From: Wurfbainia villosa
Lineage: Eukaryota > Streptophyta > Magnoliopsida > Zingiberales > Zingiberaceae
Assembly: GCA_025175895.1 (NCBI GenBank)
Contig: JAKLTH010000238.1
Coordinates: forward strand, 3,348,001 to 3,412,000
Direction: 5' to 3'
DNA: 64,000 nt
The position numbers were made by a program, and so were the translations under genes. The notes under the pieces are model-generated. The model made no database searches and was not told the origin of the DNA. It saw only the letters and a program-made list of their open reading frames with translations. Each line of letters starts with the position of its first letter. Position 1 is the stretch's first letter. Shown piece by piece: positions 22,937 to 34,028 of the stretch.

Positions 22937-24034
22937 ATGGAGCAAGATCAAAGAGTTCAAGGACGTGGGAGAAATAAATGCTTCTGGACAGAGCATGAGG
23001 TCCAAGTATTAATTGCAACTCTTCAAGATATGGCTTGTGATCCTTCATGGAAGACAGATGGTGGTTTTAGAAGCAATTACATGACTGAGGTGCATAGGAG
23101 ACTGCTAAGCAAGATTCTTACTCTTACAAAATAAGTTACACCTCATATTGAGTCAAAAATCAAGTGGTTAAAGACAAGATTTCATATTATTAATGACATG
23201 TGTAGGCAAAGTGGATGTCAATGGAATGGTGTGGAGAAAAAAATAGCATGTGAAAAGCAATGGTTTGATAGCTACTGTCAGGTAAGTTTATATATTGTGT
23301 CTAAAATTTTTTACTCTATCAAATATTTCATTTCATATTTCCTTAAGTTTTTTTAATCATGTATATTTTCTGTTTCGTAGACTCACAAAGAGGCAAAAGG
23401 AATGTGAGATTTCAAATTTCCATATTTGAATCAACTTGAATTAGTCTATGGAAGGGATAGAGCTACTGGCATTGTTGTTCAAGGGTATGTAGATGTTATT
23501 CGCAATTTGGAAGTTGATCGAAATGATGATAGTGGAGGCGATAATCTAGATGCATTCTATCCTTCTTCAAATGAGTACGAAGAAGACAATAATGTGTATT
23601 TTGAATCAGAATCAAGCCCAACTGCTTCACATAGCACTGATGTGACAAAGTCAGCTACAAATCGAAAACAACTATTGACAACTGGAGATAAAGTTGCAAA
23701 GAAAAAAAAAATCAACAGCAACACACTTGGATATTGAGACAACTACATGATATGAACACTGGATTTCACACTTTTGTGGATGGTTTTAATGCAAATTTTG
23801 CAACTATTGCAAATGTAATGGCAGAAAAGAATTTGCGAGAAAAAAAAAAGCTTCAGCAAGAATGAAAGACGTGATTGCTGAGCTAATGAACTTTGGCGGT
23901 CCTAGTGGTGATGTATTTAAAGCAGCTAATCTATTCACTGCAGATAGGGACAAGATTGATGTGTTGTTCAATCTTCCTTCAGAGTTGCGAAGAAATTACG
24001 TGGTTAGTCTACTCATCGCCTCTCCAAATATGTA
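22937..24034 (+). pseudogene. Harbinger second protein, Myb/SANT-like (Myb_DNA-bind_3 type)
   Basis: The start MEQDQRVQGRGRNKCFWTEH follows a splice acceptor (gttag) at 22931-22935. The tryptophan-anchored domain continues with DPSWKTDGGFRSNYM and TPHIESKIKWLKTRFHIIN. An intron runs from gtaagt at 23281 to tttcgtag at 23373-23380. The next exon has FPYLNQLELVYGRDRATG, a hallmark of these proteins, then a nuclear-type AKKKKI. Stops near 23132 and 23405 and a frameshift after 23700 kill it. A C-terminal piece with FGGPSGDVFKAAN lies to about 24034. In this superfamily the Myb-like protein is needed together with the transposase. Confidence 0.8.
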
Positions 24035-25181
24035 GATAATAGTGTTGAATTTTATGGAAACTACTTTGGAGATGACTATTATGCTGATTTTTGTGATAAT
24101 CTTGCTAGATTTTGTAAAAACTACATTTGAGATGGCTATTATGCTTTATTTTGTGATAGCAGTGTCGAGTTTTGTGATGGAATTTTTGAATTTTGTGGAA
24201 ACCATCTTAGGGAAGTGATAGCAGTGCTGGTCTAGACCAAAGATAGGTTGGTGTTGAGATTGTGAATTTTTTTTTACTTGAAATGTGAACTGTGTTGGAA
24301 TGTATACTGAAAGCCTAGCTCTTTTTGTATGAACATTTTATTTTGAAATAAGAATCACATGATCATTGTTTGCACTTTATATATTTATTATATATGTGCA
24401 TATTGTCTAATATTTTACATTGTAGATAACATGGTGCTTGGTGTGGTACAGAAGATCATGTTATCAGTCCCTTGTAAAATATAAGTAGAGGCTCACAACC
24501 AAGATGGTTTTGGACAAACCATTGGAATGGTTGTAGTGTAGCTTGGTATTGTTTTGTCTTGAACATAGAGTTACACTAGTACACTTTGGTGTATTAGTGG
24601 GGCCAAACGTAGAGCGATTTACTTCGTTCGGTGCATGTTGTGAATCGGACCTCGGATGTTATGTTGTACATGCTCTTAATCCCGATATAATAACGGGCAC
24701 ATGTACTTAGTATTTATTTCTTTGATTTACGGTGAGATTTAGATGGATTAAATCAATATGCGGTAAGTTGGGAAATAATATTATTTACATGGTGTGCGTT
24801 GATTATAGGAGGAAATCGTGTCCTATATATTGGTTGATGATGTCCCTTGAGGAGCTCATAAGGTTAAATGTTATAACCCGGTGGTTGACTTAGTCGACAT
24901 GATGATAAGGTTGAGTGGTACTACTCGAGGAATTAGATGTTAATTAATTGATGGTCGATTAAATCAATTGGTGGCGGACGTCGATATCTTAAACAGGGGA
25001 GATGAATGTCTGAATAATATATAGAGCCCGTATTGATTTATGGGGGTTGGTGAGGTAGTTGATGATGATCCTCTGGTGGAATGGAGCATCGTTGAAGGAT
25101 CAGTTTATGTGGTTAGATCCATCGGATGGCGAATCGACTCCTCCTTATGGTCCCTATATGCCTAATATAATCCTCGTGAAG

Positions 25182-25467
25182 TCTAGATCAGATGGTTGGG
25201 ATAAAACCTAGATCAGATGGTTGGGATGAAACCCTAGAACCCAGCGGTTGGGATTAAATCCTAGATCCGATGGTTAGGATGAAATCCTAGAATCGACGGT
25301 TGGGATGAAACCCTAGATTGACGGTTGGGATGAAACCTAGATCAGCCGGTTGGGATGAAACCCTAGATCCAGAAGCGGTTGGGATGAAACCCTAGATCCA
25401 GCCAGTTGGGATAAAACCCTAGATCAGGCGGTGGAGATTAAATCCTAGATCAGCGGTGGAGATTAAA
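25182..25467 (+). repeat. Minisatellite of about 28-35 bp with telo-box-like motifs, next to the LTR TATA box
   Basis: Roughly ten units read ctagatc-(a/c)-g-cggttgggatgaaaccc or variants. At least four or five contain aaaccctaga, which includes the plant telo-box core AAACCCTA; others have aaatcctaga. The array ends about 20 bases before the TATA box. Confidence 0.85.
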
Positions 25468-25484
25468 GGAGGCTTAAGCCTGAT

Positions 25485-25497
25485 ACATAAATAGAGG
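25485..25497 (+). promoter_or_regulatory. TATA box of the copia LTR
   Basis: acataaatagagg lies just downstream of the minisatellite and about 790 bases before the LTR end, consistent with a U3/R boundary and a long R-U5. Confidence 0.5.
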
Positions 25498-26287
25498 CTT
25501 AGGCTTGGGCGTGATAAGAGATTGGAAATTAGGGTTTGGCTCTTACAAAGTGGGCGTGAACCTGAGCCCTAAGCGGCTAGGGTTTTTGGCGGTAGAAGTT
25601 GGGCGAGTTTGTTCTCCCTAGGGTTTTGGCGCCCGTCTTCCTCTTCTCGTCCTTGGAGGTTCTCTTCTTCCTCCTCCCTTGCTCCTTGGTGGCCGTGGCT
25701 CTCCAACTTAGTGGCCGGCGCTTCTTGACCTCTAGGTGGCCGTGGCTGACATTGCATTGCATTAGTGGGGTGCGTCCATTGTTCCTTGGCCGTGATTGCA
25801 TCAGCTCCTAGCTTGGTGGCGGTTCTAGATAGGAAAGGTATTGTTGGTTCTTCTCTTTGTTCGCGGGACGAGGAAGGGAAAAACGCGATCTAGAAAACCT
25901 TACTCGTGGAGGATCTTCGTCCGCGTCGTCCACGAGGAGGATAGGACATCTGTAGAAGATCGTAAGGTATAAAGTTTACAATTTTATTTTCAGATCTGAG
26001 CATGTTCTTTTATGTGTTGATTATCTGAGTGTGAATTAGTAAATATTTTGTATAATCATGGACCCGAAACAAACACAAAAACCGGCGATCGTCCGTCGTC
26101 TCTTCATGCTAAAGACTAGAAGAGTTGTGTTGCTTGAGCAACTAGTTTGTTCGGCGACCACTCAGTTGTTGCACGACGATGAATTGGTTGTCTTAAGAAA
26201 CTCATCCCATCCGGATTAATTCTTTCGTTAGTGAAAATTTTAATCAGGGGATATAGGAGCGATGAGCCTCGAGCGATTCCTTGAAAG

Positions 26288-26300
26288 TGGTATCGAGCCA
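26288..26300 (+). other. Primer binding site (tRNA-iMet), one base short
   Basis: TGGTATCGAGCCA differs from the usual TGGTATCAGAGCC by loss of an A. It sits directly after the LTR, which fixes the element's orientation. Confidence 0.65.
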
Positions 26301-27219
26301 CGGTTTTAGGTTTTGTGTGTTTTGGATTGATTACTTTCATCTCATTTCGTATATTGAGTATCTTGGGATAATAGTAGGATGTCGTAGGCTAACTTTTTAG
26401 TTCGAGCGCATAAGATCCAGACTATTATGGCTATTTGGTTGTATGTGATGGTTTTGTGTGTGATTGTATGTATATTATTTGAATCCTCGGGGTTGTGAGG
26501 CTAGATTAGTATTTAATTTTGTAATTAAATCTGGCATTGTTCTTACTTCATTTTAGTTTACTTTCGATCTAGATTATTTGTACACTCCTTTGTGGAGTAT
26601 AGGATCGATGGATGTAAATTAAAATGATTTTATCTCGGCTCGGATCTCTTTGGTGACTTGCGCACGGGAAAAGATGGAGCGGACGAGGTGGCGACACGAC
26701 GGGATGCGTATTGGAGGACAATGCCATAATAGTTGGAAAAATTCTGTTTTTTCCATATTTATTGCTTATTTGTTTTATATGCATGTTGTGTATGCTTTAA
26801 AATTCCTCAATTTCAATTTACTAAGTGGGAGAGGGATATTTTAATTAATTCCCGTGGCCTCCATTACAATTTGACGTGTGATGCAACAAACTTGTGTGTC
26901 GGCTCTAAGTGTCTTCCTCCCTGCGGACGGGTTTGTTTGCGGATCACTAGGTCAAATAATGGTTATAGGAAATTATCTAGGAGCATGTGTACTTCCACAG
27001 CGGTAAGGCACATAATCCGAAATAATTCCTTTAGTATCGTGTAATGGTGCACACTTAGATGCAAATAAAAGTATCCTCCCCATCGGAGTCACTGTTTTTA
27101 TTTGTAGGGCCAAAGAGGAACCAACTATTAATTTTATTTGTCAAAAAGTAAGGTTGACAAGATAATAAAATTAATGGGTAAAACCTCCTCTTACAAATGT
27201 AGAATTCGTAAATGTCCAC
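26301..27219 (+). mobile_element. 5' internal region of the copia-type element, no coding frame
   Basis: The sequence continues the element's leader. A purine tract aagtgggagaggg occurs near 26822, and aattttatttgtcaaaaag near 27130. No gag motif was seen; open frames are under 105 codons and unsupported. The region stops where the Tekay-like LTR begins, so the element was split there. Confidence 0.5.
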
Positions 27220-30191
27220 TGTAAGATACGAAAAAAAAAATTTATTATATGGATTAATCCTTTAATTAATTGGATTTAATTAGTGGATTAATTGGGTTTA
27301 ATTAGTAGACTAATTGGGCTTGGGCTGATATTGGGCTTGGGCTGGAAATTAGGCTTGGGCTGAACCGGCTGAGCTGAACCAAATTGATTTGGGTTTGAGT
27401 TGGGCTTAACTTGGGTTCGATTGGGTTGGAACCGGTAGATGTGGACTAAACTGCCGAACGAACCGATCAACATTTCACTCGAGATTTCTTCCCGATTGCG
27501 ATTTCATCCTCTTCCCATTTTTCCCATTGCGACCTTCACCGCAATCGATCGCGACCCTCAGCCGGTGAGCTCGACTCGGGTGGTCATCGGCCACTTGAGC
27601 TCTGCGTTGTAAGCCCTCGGTCGGCGTGCGACACTGTCTTACCACTCGTCGGCCGCGCGAGGCCTCGGTACGATCTTGTGATCGCCTTTTTCGTCGTCGA
27701 AGCCTAACTCTTTATCGTCGGACAGTCGCCCGCGAGGGCGATCTGCCATCGCGGCCTTTCGAGTCAGGGATTAGGTGCCTTGCCATGTGGCCGCCTCCGG
27801 CCATCGTGTTAAATCGGCATTCGTGAAGCGGATCGCGAGTTGAAAGGGAAAAGAGCGGTGAACTCTGCTGCGACCTTCTCGAGTTGGATTTGAGTTGTCT
27901 GGCAAGCGACCCTCCTTAGCGTTGCTAGAGTGAATGGGCGTGAGGAGGTGCTTCTTGTCATGAAGCTAGGTAATCCTTCTTTGAGATGTGAATTGAGATC
28001 TTGTTGTGGATTCCTTGATTTAGCGTTAATCTGTGGTTTTGGGCAGTGATTGGATTGACGTCGTTGGATTACTTCGGTGAACAGGGGAGGGGCTGCCGGT
28101 GAAGTTTTGGTCGGTAGGTTGTGTTTATTCCTTTTGGTTTCCTCTGTAACTGTTGTGAATGCTGTGAGGTATCAATGTTGTGAGATTCGATGGAATGGTA
28201 TCCGATTGTGATTCAGTGTGCTATGAACTATGGTATTTGTGTTGTGATCTGTTCATGGTGTTCAGGATCTAGGTGTTGTGCCGGCTGTGAGTGGGAAGGA
28301 GAAGATAGCTGGGTGGAGTTGAGAGATCCCATTGATGTTAGGCTGATCCGTAGGTGTTAGAGATAGTGAATTGTGTTTGATTCAAGGATCTGTGGAGATG
28401 TGGATGGTTCTTGAGGTAATTGCCATGACGGTAGAATATATTGATAAACTGCTCTATGTTTTGGGTGAATGCAGTATTGAGTATAGTTCCGATATGAACT
28501 CTGTTTTTCCCTTCTTATCTTGTTCTGTGCAGGGTGTTTCGGACCTGTAGTATGTGAATGTATTGGTTATGTGATTTGGATATTAGGATAAGCTTAGATT
28601 ATTCTGAGCGTTGATGATTGTGTGGATTTATTATGTGTTGGGTTATGGTGGATCAGTTTGGGATAATTGGGGTTCTTACTCGTGGGCGAGGGAAGGATGC
28701 GAATATAGAATGAATTAGTAGTTTGTTCGTATAATTATCAGAGACTTGTACCTAATCATAGTTTAATATTATGTGCAGGTTTGGGATACGAAGCAGATCC
28801 ACGGCCATGAGGATTATTCGAGCCTCGTATCAGGTGGGTAATATCTACCTGGTCCGGTAGTTTTGATCAAATTCCTGTGCATGATCTTGGATATATGTAT
28901 ATACCTGTTTACCTTAGATCCACTCTTATTTAATCACATGCTTGTACTACCTTGACCTTTGAGATATATACTCTATTACTCATTGATTATCTAGCACGGA
29001 TAGGAACTATAAACCCTATTATGTATTAGCTGATAGATGTTCAGTAAGTACATGTGGTTAGGGTTATCTTTGTGATTTCAGATTGGATTACTGTATTACA
29101 TCACTAGGGTTAGGTGATGGTTTGGATTATGGAGTCGATTGTTATATCATATCCGTATTAGTGGTGCATTTATGATGGATCTAGTTGTCTGTGTATAGAT
29201 AAGTGTATGGTTGTCAGTATGTGACCATGGACTAGAGGTCCTAGCGTGATGGTATATCCATTATGGATTGTGTGTCTGTGTATGGTTATATGGACGGTCG
29301 ATTGTATATCGCTATGGACGGTCGATTTTATATACTGTTATGTGTTGAGTATGATATATGTGTTGGTTCAGACCGATGTATGCATTTGATTAGCGTCATG
29401 TCATAGTGTGGTATGGACCGGGTTGTTATTACAGGTGATCATATACTGTTCATATGTTGGCGTATTAGTCAGGTATGAGATTGACTTAGTATGTTATATG
29501 GGTTATATTATTGTATATCTGTTTAGGATGATATAGCTTTTGGTGTTGCAGATCGTCAGGTACGTTGGTACATTACTTCATGTTCAGTTGATCAGTTTAG
29601 TATATACATTGAGTATGACTTTACTGTAGTTACTTATTATTAGATTTGGATATGACTGTATGTCTATTGGACTCATGATGTATACCTGTAGACCTTCACA
29701 TTGATACTTGTAGATCTATCCTTATATATTTGTTAAATGCGCTTTACATATATATTACCCACTGAGTTTATACTCACCACCCGGGACCACTGGGCTTCCT
29801 GTCGCCATAACAAGTAGAAAGATTCCTTGGGCGTTGAACTCCGTCGGTGATCCCGTCTACGGACGAATGGATATGTTTCGTGTTGTTGTATCCTTCACGG
29901 ATTGTTGGTTTGGGTTTTTCCTGTATTGTTTTCGTATTTGTGATATACGGACATATTATATATTTGATCTTTAATCGATTTACATTATGATTCTTGTCAT
30001 GTATAAGTCACTCGAGTCTGTGATTGGTCTTTGTATCTTGTTAATCTGTTTGTATTGTTTCATTTGTGTTTAGTCGTTTGATATGTTGATATTGTATATC
30101 GTATTATTTGTTGTGACTCTGGCCTTGTATTAACGATATGTTGCCGCGGGGAGATCCGTCCGTTGCTTTTCGGCGTACTCTCGGCGTGTGA
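27220..30191 (+). mobile_element. 5' LTR of a second Tekay-like Ty3 element
   Basis: It begins TGTAAGATACG and the same start recurs at 33892 after a polypurine tract, identical for more than 100 bases apart from a few changes. The end lies near ggcgtactctcggcgtgtga, seven bases before the primer site. The family's usual ending tgaca is altered here. GC-rich leader-like sequence lies at 27480-27900. The 5 bases before it, tccac, are the expected target duplication. Confidence 0.8.
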
Positions 30192-33100
30192 TTTTATTGG
30201 TATCAGAGCCCTAGGTTGCGAAGTCCATTTTCGGATTTTATTTCGTTCGGGCATCAAGTTTTGCTTTACTCGATTTTGGTTTTGTGAGTTCTGGATGCAT
30301 TTGCATTGCGGACGTCCTGAGGTTTAAGGTATGTTAATTGTTATTACATATCCTTCTATTGGTTATGCATTTAATTGCTTATAACATGGATGACTTGTAG
30401 GATATTGGTTAGTATTCGTAACCGTGATTTTAGTTTGACCACGGGAATGATATGTTAAGGTTATTAGATATGTACCTGTTATCGAAAAGGTAATTACTTT
30501 GAGAGCCGACTGATACCGAGTCGAAAAGTAGGGATTAATAGTCACATCTCTTGTAGAGATCAAGGATTACGGTCCTAGGATTTTCACTAATTAGGTTAGT
30601 CGGATCATTACCTATGGGGTAATGGACTAAGCGAGTATACTATTGCTGATGCAGATAGTTGGGAAAATTAGTGGATGATATTCATGGGGATTTTGATTCC
30701 CGGACTGGTCGTTCTAGGTTGTATAACGTTGGGAGTACTTTTGGAGTACTTGACTCGGGTTATACGAAGACAGTAGTGTTAGTGGAATACCATTATCCGG
30801 ATCTAGCCGGTAGTTGGTAGAAGAAATGGGAAGTAACCTACGGGAAATAATGTATCACTTGGTCACAGTTCAGTGATGTTGTGAGATAGTATTTCCCCAC
30901 GTCATCTTCTTTGACTCATCGCCGGATAATTCTTGAGCTTCGGGTTGGGTGATCGTTTGGTAATGAAAGTACCATGCAGAGTCGTTAGACTTGCGAGGGT
31001 TACGACCACTAATAGCCAAGAATGTGATTGGGTTGGTTTTTGGCCACCCACGGGTTATCGGTTGACATCTTGATCAAGATGTTTGGATCTCTACCGGATT
31101 CTAGGAAGTCATAAGGAGTCATGTATAGAAATGACTAGCAAGTGTTTTAAGAGTTGGAGATTTGATAAACATATATTGCGAAATTATGTGGAATTAGAAG
31201 TCTCGGATGTTGGATAAAAGGAAGCGAGATTAAGTCACGAGTGACTAATGGAGGATTTTCCGATCATAGAAGACCGATTGTAGATTGTCGTGACTTCTCA
31301 TGTTTATCGCGAACTCGGAGGAAAGACTCAGAAGGAGATTATGTGTGTGCGGTCACGATTCTGACGAGACGCGGCAGTTATCCGATGGACCATTGTATAC
31401 ATTTATAAGCGGGTATCTACAGTGTATGTACTTTGAAGACTCGGTGGTGGATGATGCTTTGGCGGGCGATCCACATCTTGAAAGGAGATCATTACGATTA
31501 GATTATCACATCTGATCTCTACTACCTCGAGATATAGTTGGAGCTCTTTGATACTTTCGATCCGAAGAAGTTACTCGCCGTGATCGGCCAAAGATATCTC
31601 GAAGATTGAGCGTTGAGCAACAATTGTTACCTTCCCGGGCAGCGAATTACCTTCCCAGCGGGATTATGATTTGTTGAGAGGAGAGAGATTTTACAACGAT
31701 AGTAAATACATGCATATTCTCGATTGCGGCTATACCTTTCACGAGAGATGGGCGTGCTACGACGTTGCTTGATTCTTGATATTTTGGTAGGATGTGTACC
31801 CTTTGCTAAGTCTGGCAGTGTTTACTATCTCCATTGCGGTTGTTTTGATTTGTATCTCGATTCGTGATTGACTTGATTCTCCGATAGTCTTTGCATCTCA
31901 CTCGGTAGTCGAGAAAAAATGTTGGACAAGTTTACAAGATTACTCGAGAAGAAGTATAGAAGGCCGAAGGATCGATCCTTGAGGTATTACTTTAGGTTAT
32001 CGTATTTGCGGATATATCGAGAGATCTTGGTAGTTTACGGTATCTTTATCAGAACGTTCTTGGATAGGGTTGAAGGGTTCTGTCGACTTGTGTGTTGGTG
32101 ATTTTCGCTGTCGGGTGAGATGTTGACTAACGATCACGAAGTCGAGGATACCCTTAGTCTTTGCTAGATATACCTCTTATGGATTATTGGGCGTTGGTAT
32201 ACTTAGGACTCTCGGATGTGCGTATAATCAGAGTATTCGGATGTAATTCTGGATGAACTCTCGGGAGTCATTGCGTGAAGCGAGTGGAATATATCACGAT
32301 TGAGGTGATTTGAGAATAGTCACGATATTGGGGCCTCATCTGCAGGAGATGATTTTATAGGGTATCATCGGTGTTGCTAAACACATGGGAGATTTATCTG
32401 CCTCGGTGTTTCTTTTGAGAAGACTTGTAACTCTTTGTTAAAAAGAGCGGACCTTTGAGTCTATCATCGATTATCGATGATTGGAATCACGATAGTTGTG
32501 GTGAATGAATATCGCCGTTGTGGATAGATGATTTGTTTAGATCACTAAATGACACTGTATATATCCTAGGGTTGGCTTACATTGGAGGTTTGATATTGTA
32601 GTGACTTAGTGTCATCTGATTATCATCGTTATCGATATGATGATTGGTATCTATAGCTTAGAGTAAAAGGATGCGGTGTGTAGAAGGCGACATTTCGTAC
32701 TTGGTATGAATTTTAGGAGATGTTGATAATGTTGTTAGACTTATCGATGATTTAGTCGTTCGTGGATTTGAGAATCAAGTACTCTTGGAGTATTTGAGAT
32801 CGATTGTCGTCTATCTGTGGAGGATATATTTATGGATATATTCCCGATCTTGAGAAGTCGTGGTTTCCCTAGATTGATTTGGTATTCTAGTAGATGAGGA
32901 TAGGATGTTCTAGCGATACTATACCGTCGACTTATTGGACCGAAAGTGATGGAAATCACACAGGTGGAAGTTGGGAAGCTAGGTTTCAAGGCCTAGAAGG
33001 TGGCTGACTTTTGTGTCAGTGTTAGTTAATCCGTCCGATATGGATGGAAGGGATTAGGAGCGATCCCGATGCAGTTGAATGAGACGTATATTATGTGTAT

Positions 33101-33891
33101 GCTAGTTGAGAAACTAGCGAGATTAGTCATTATAGCCTTCCAGTTACTTTCAGTTCTGGGTGACAGAGTGAATTTTGGACATTAGATTAATTTCTCTTGT
33201 GAGAATAAATCTCCGTCTCTGGGAAGGATGGTGGTTTCCAGAGTTGCATTCGCTTTAGGAAGAGTTGTTTTAGGAGACTCTTCATTCGAGAGTGATGATT
33301 TATTCGGAGTGTATCCGAAAATATTGAGTATTGAGACGTTCATGTTGGTAGAACGACATATGGGACACGATTAATTTCGTAGTTTGATGTTGGGTATGTC
33401 AACAAGCAAAGGTGGAATATTGTGATCGGTAGGGTTACGTACCGTGATGAAGTGGGAGCCTAGTACGTTAGATTGTGTTGGGAGATTATCTAGAAATCGG
33501 AAAGGACTTGAGGTGATTTGGGTAATCGTTGATCGATTAGCTAGGTCGTTTTCTTAAGTCGTAAGATGAATTTCGTTGGATCGCTTGATGGAATTATATC
33601 CATAGAGTATCCGTGAGTATCATTTCTGATAGTGATTCATGATTCACTTTACGATTCTGGTAAAGTCTCCCACCGGTTATGGATATAGGGCTCCACTTTG
33701 GTACAGTTATTTACCTTGTAATAGGTTAATTGAGATTGTAGGAGAGCTGGAATATAATATTCGAGCTCAGTACCCCACTTAGTATTTGATGTGTGTGACT
33801 TTCTCCGGGTACTTGAGATGATTATTATGACATCTCGTACTCGTACATGAGTCGGAAATTTCGGGACCAAATTTTTATAAGTGGGGGAGAA
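30192..33891 (+). pseudogene. Degenerate interior of the second Tekay-like element
   Basis: About 3.7 kb, shorter than a full Tekay interior of roughly 5 kb or more, with stops in all frames. The primer site TGGTATCAGAGC is perfect at 30198-30209. Near 33490-33680 an integrase core can still be read (IWVIVDRLARS, then a decayed region equal to LDRLMELY), and the polypurine tract gtgggggagaa precedes 33892. Gag, protease and reverse transcriptase could not be recognised by eye. Confidence 0.7.
30198..30209 (+). other. Primer binding site (tRNA-iMet) of the second Tekay-like element
   Basis: TGGTATCAGAGC, an exact match to the plant initiator-Met primer site. Confidence 0.85.
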
Positions 33892-34028
33892 TGTAAGATA
33901 CGAAAAAAAAAAATTATTATATGGATTAATCCTTTAATTAATTGGATTTAATTAGTGGGTTAATTGGGTTTAATTAGTAGACTAATTGGGCTTGGGCTGA
34001 TATTGGGCTCGGGCTGGAAATTGGGCTT
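33892..34028 (+). mobile_element. Truncated 3' LTR of the second Tekay-like element
   Basis: It repeats the first 137 bases of the LTR at 27220, then stops abruptly at gggctt where hAT-like sequence begins. The other 2.8 kb of the LTR were not found to the right. Confidence 0.8.

Larger units (their letters stand above)
19845..24292 (+). mobile_element. PIF/Harbinger DNA transposon, right end missing
   Basis: The left terminus begins GGTGGCGTTTGGAAGG followed by ggaatgaggaatggga, the style of plant Harbinger ends. It encodes the two usual proteins in one orientation: a DDE transposase (21.3-22.8 kb) and a Myb/SANT-like DNA-binding protein (22.9-24.0 kb). A copia LTR begins at 24293, before any right terminal repeat, and no matching right end was seen later. 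The element lies in an F-box/LRR-type gene. Confidence 0.8.
24293..26283 (+). mobile_element. 5' LTR of a Ty1/copia-type element
   Basis: It starts TGTTGGAATGTATACTG and runs to about gcgattcctt, just before a primer site at 26288. The stretch gtagataacatggtgc ... gtacagaagatcatgtta (24423-24465) and acactagtacactttggtgt (24572-24591) is characteristic of a widespread plant copia LTR family. It contains a telo-box minisatellite (25182-25467) and a TATA box (25485-25497). It is inserted in the Harbinger element; its 3' LTR was not found. Confidence 0.7.

Noticed and set aside
25182..25467. Interstitial telomere repeat
   Set aside because: Units are about 30 bases and only contain the telo-box core; there is no run of the 7-base plant telomere repeat.
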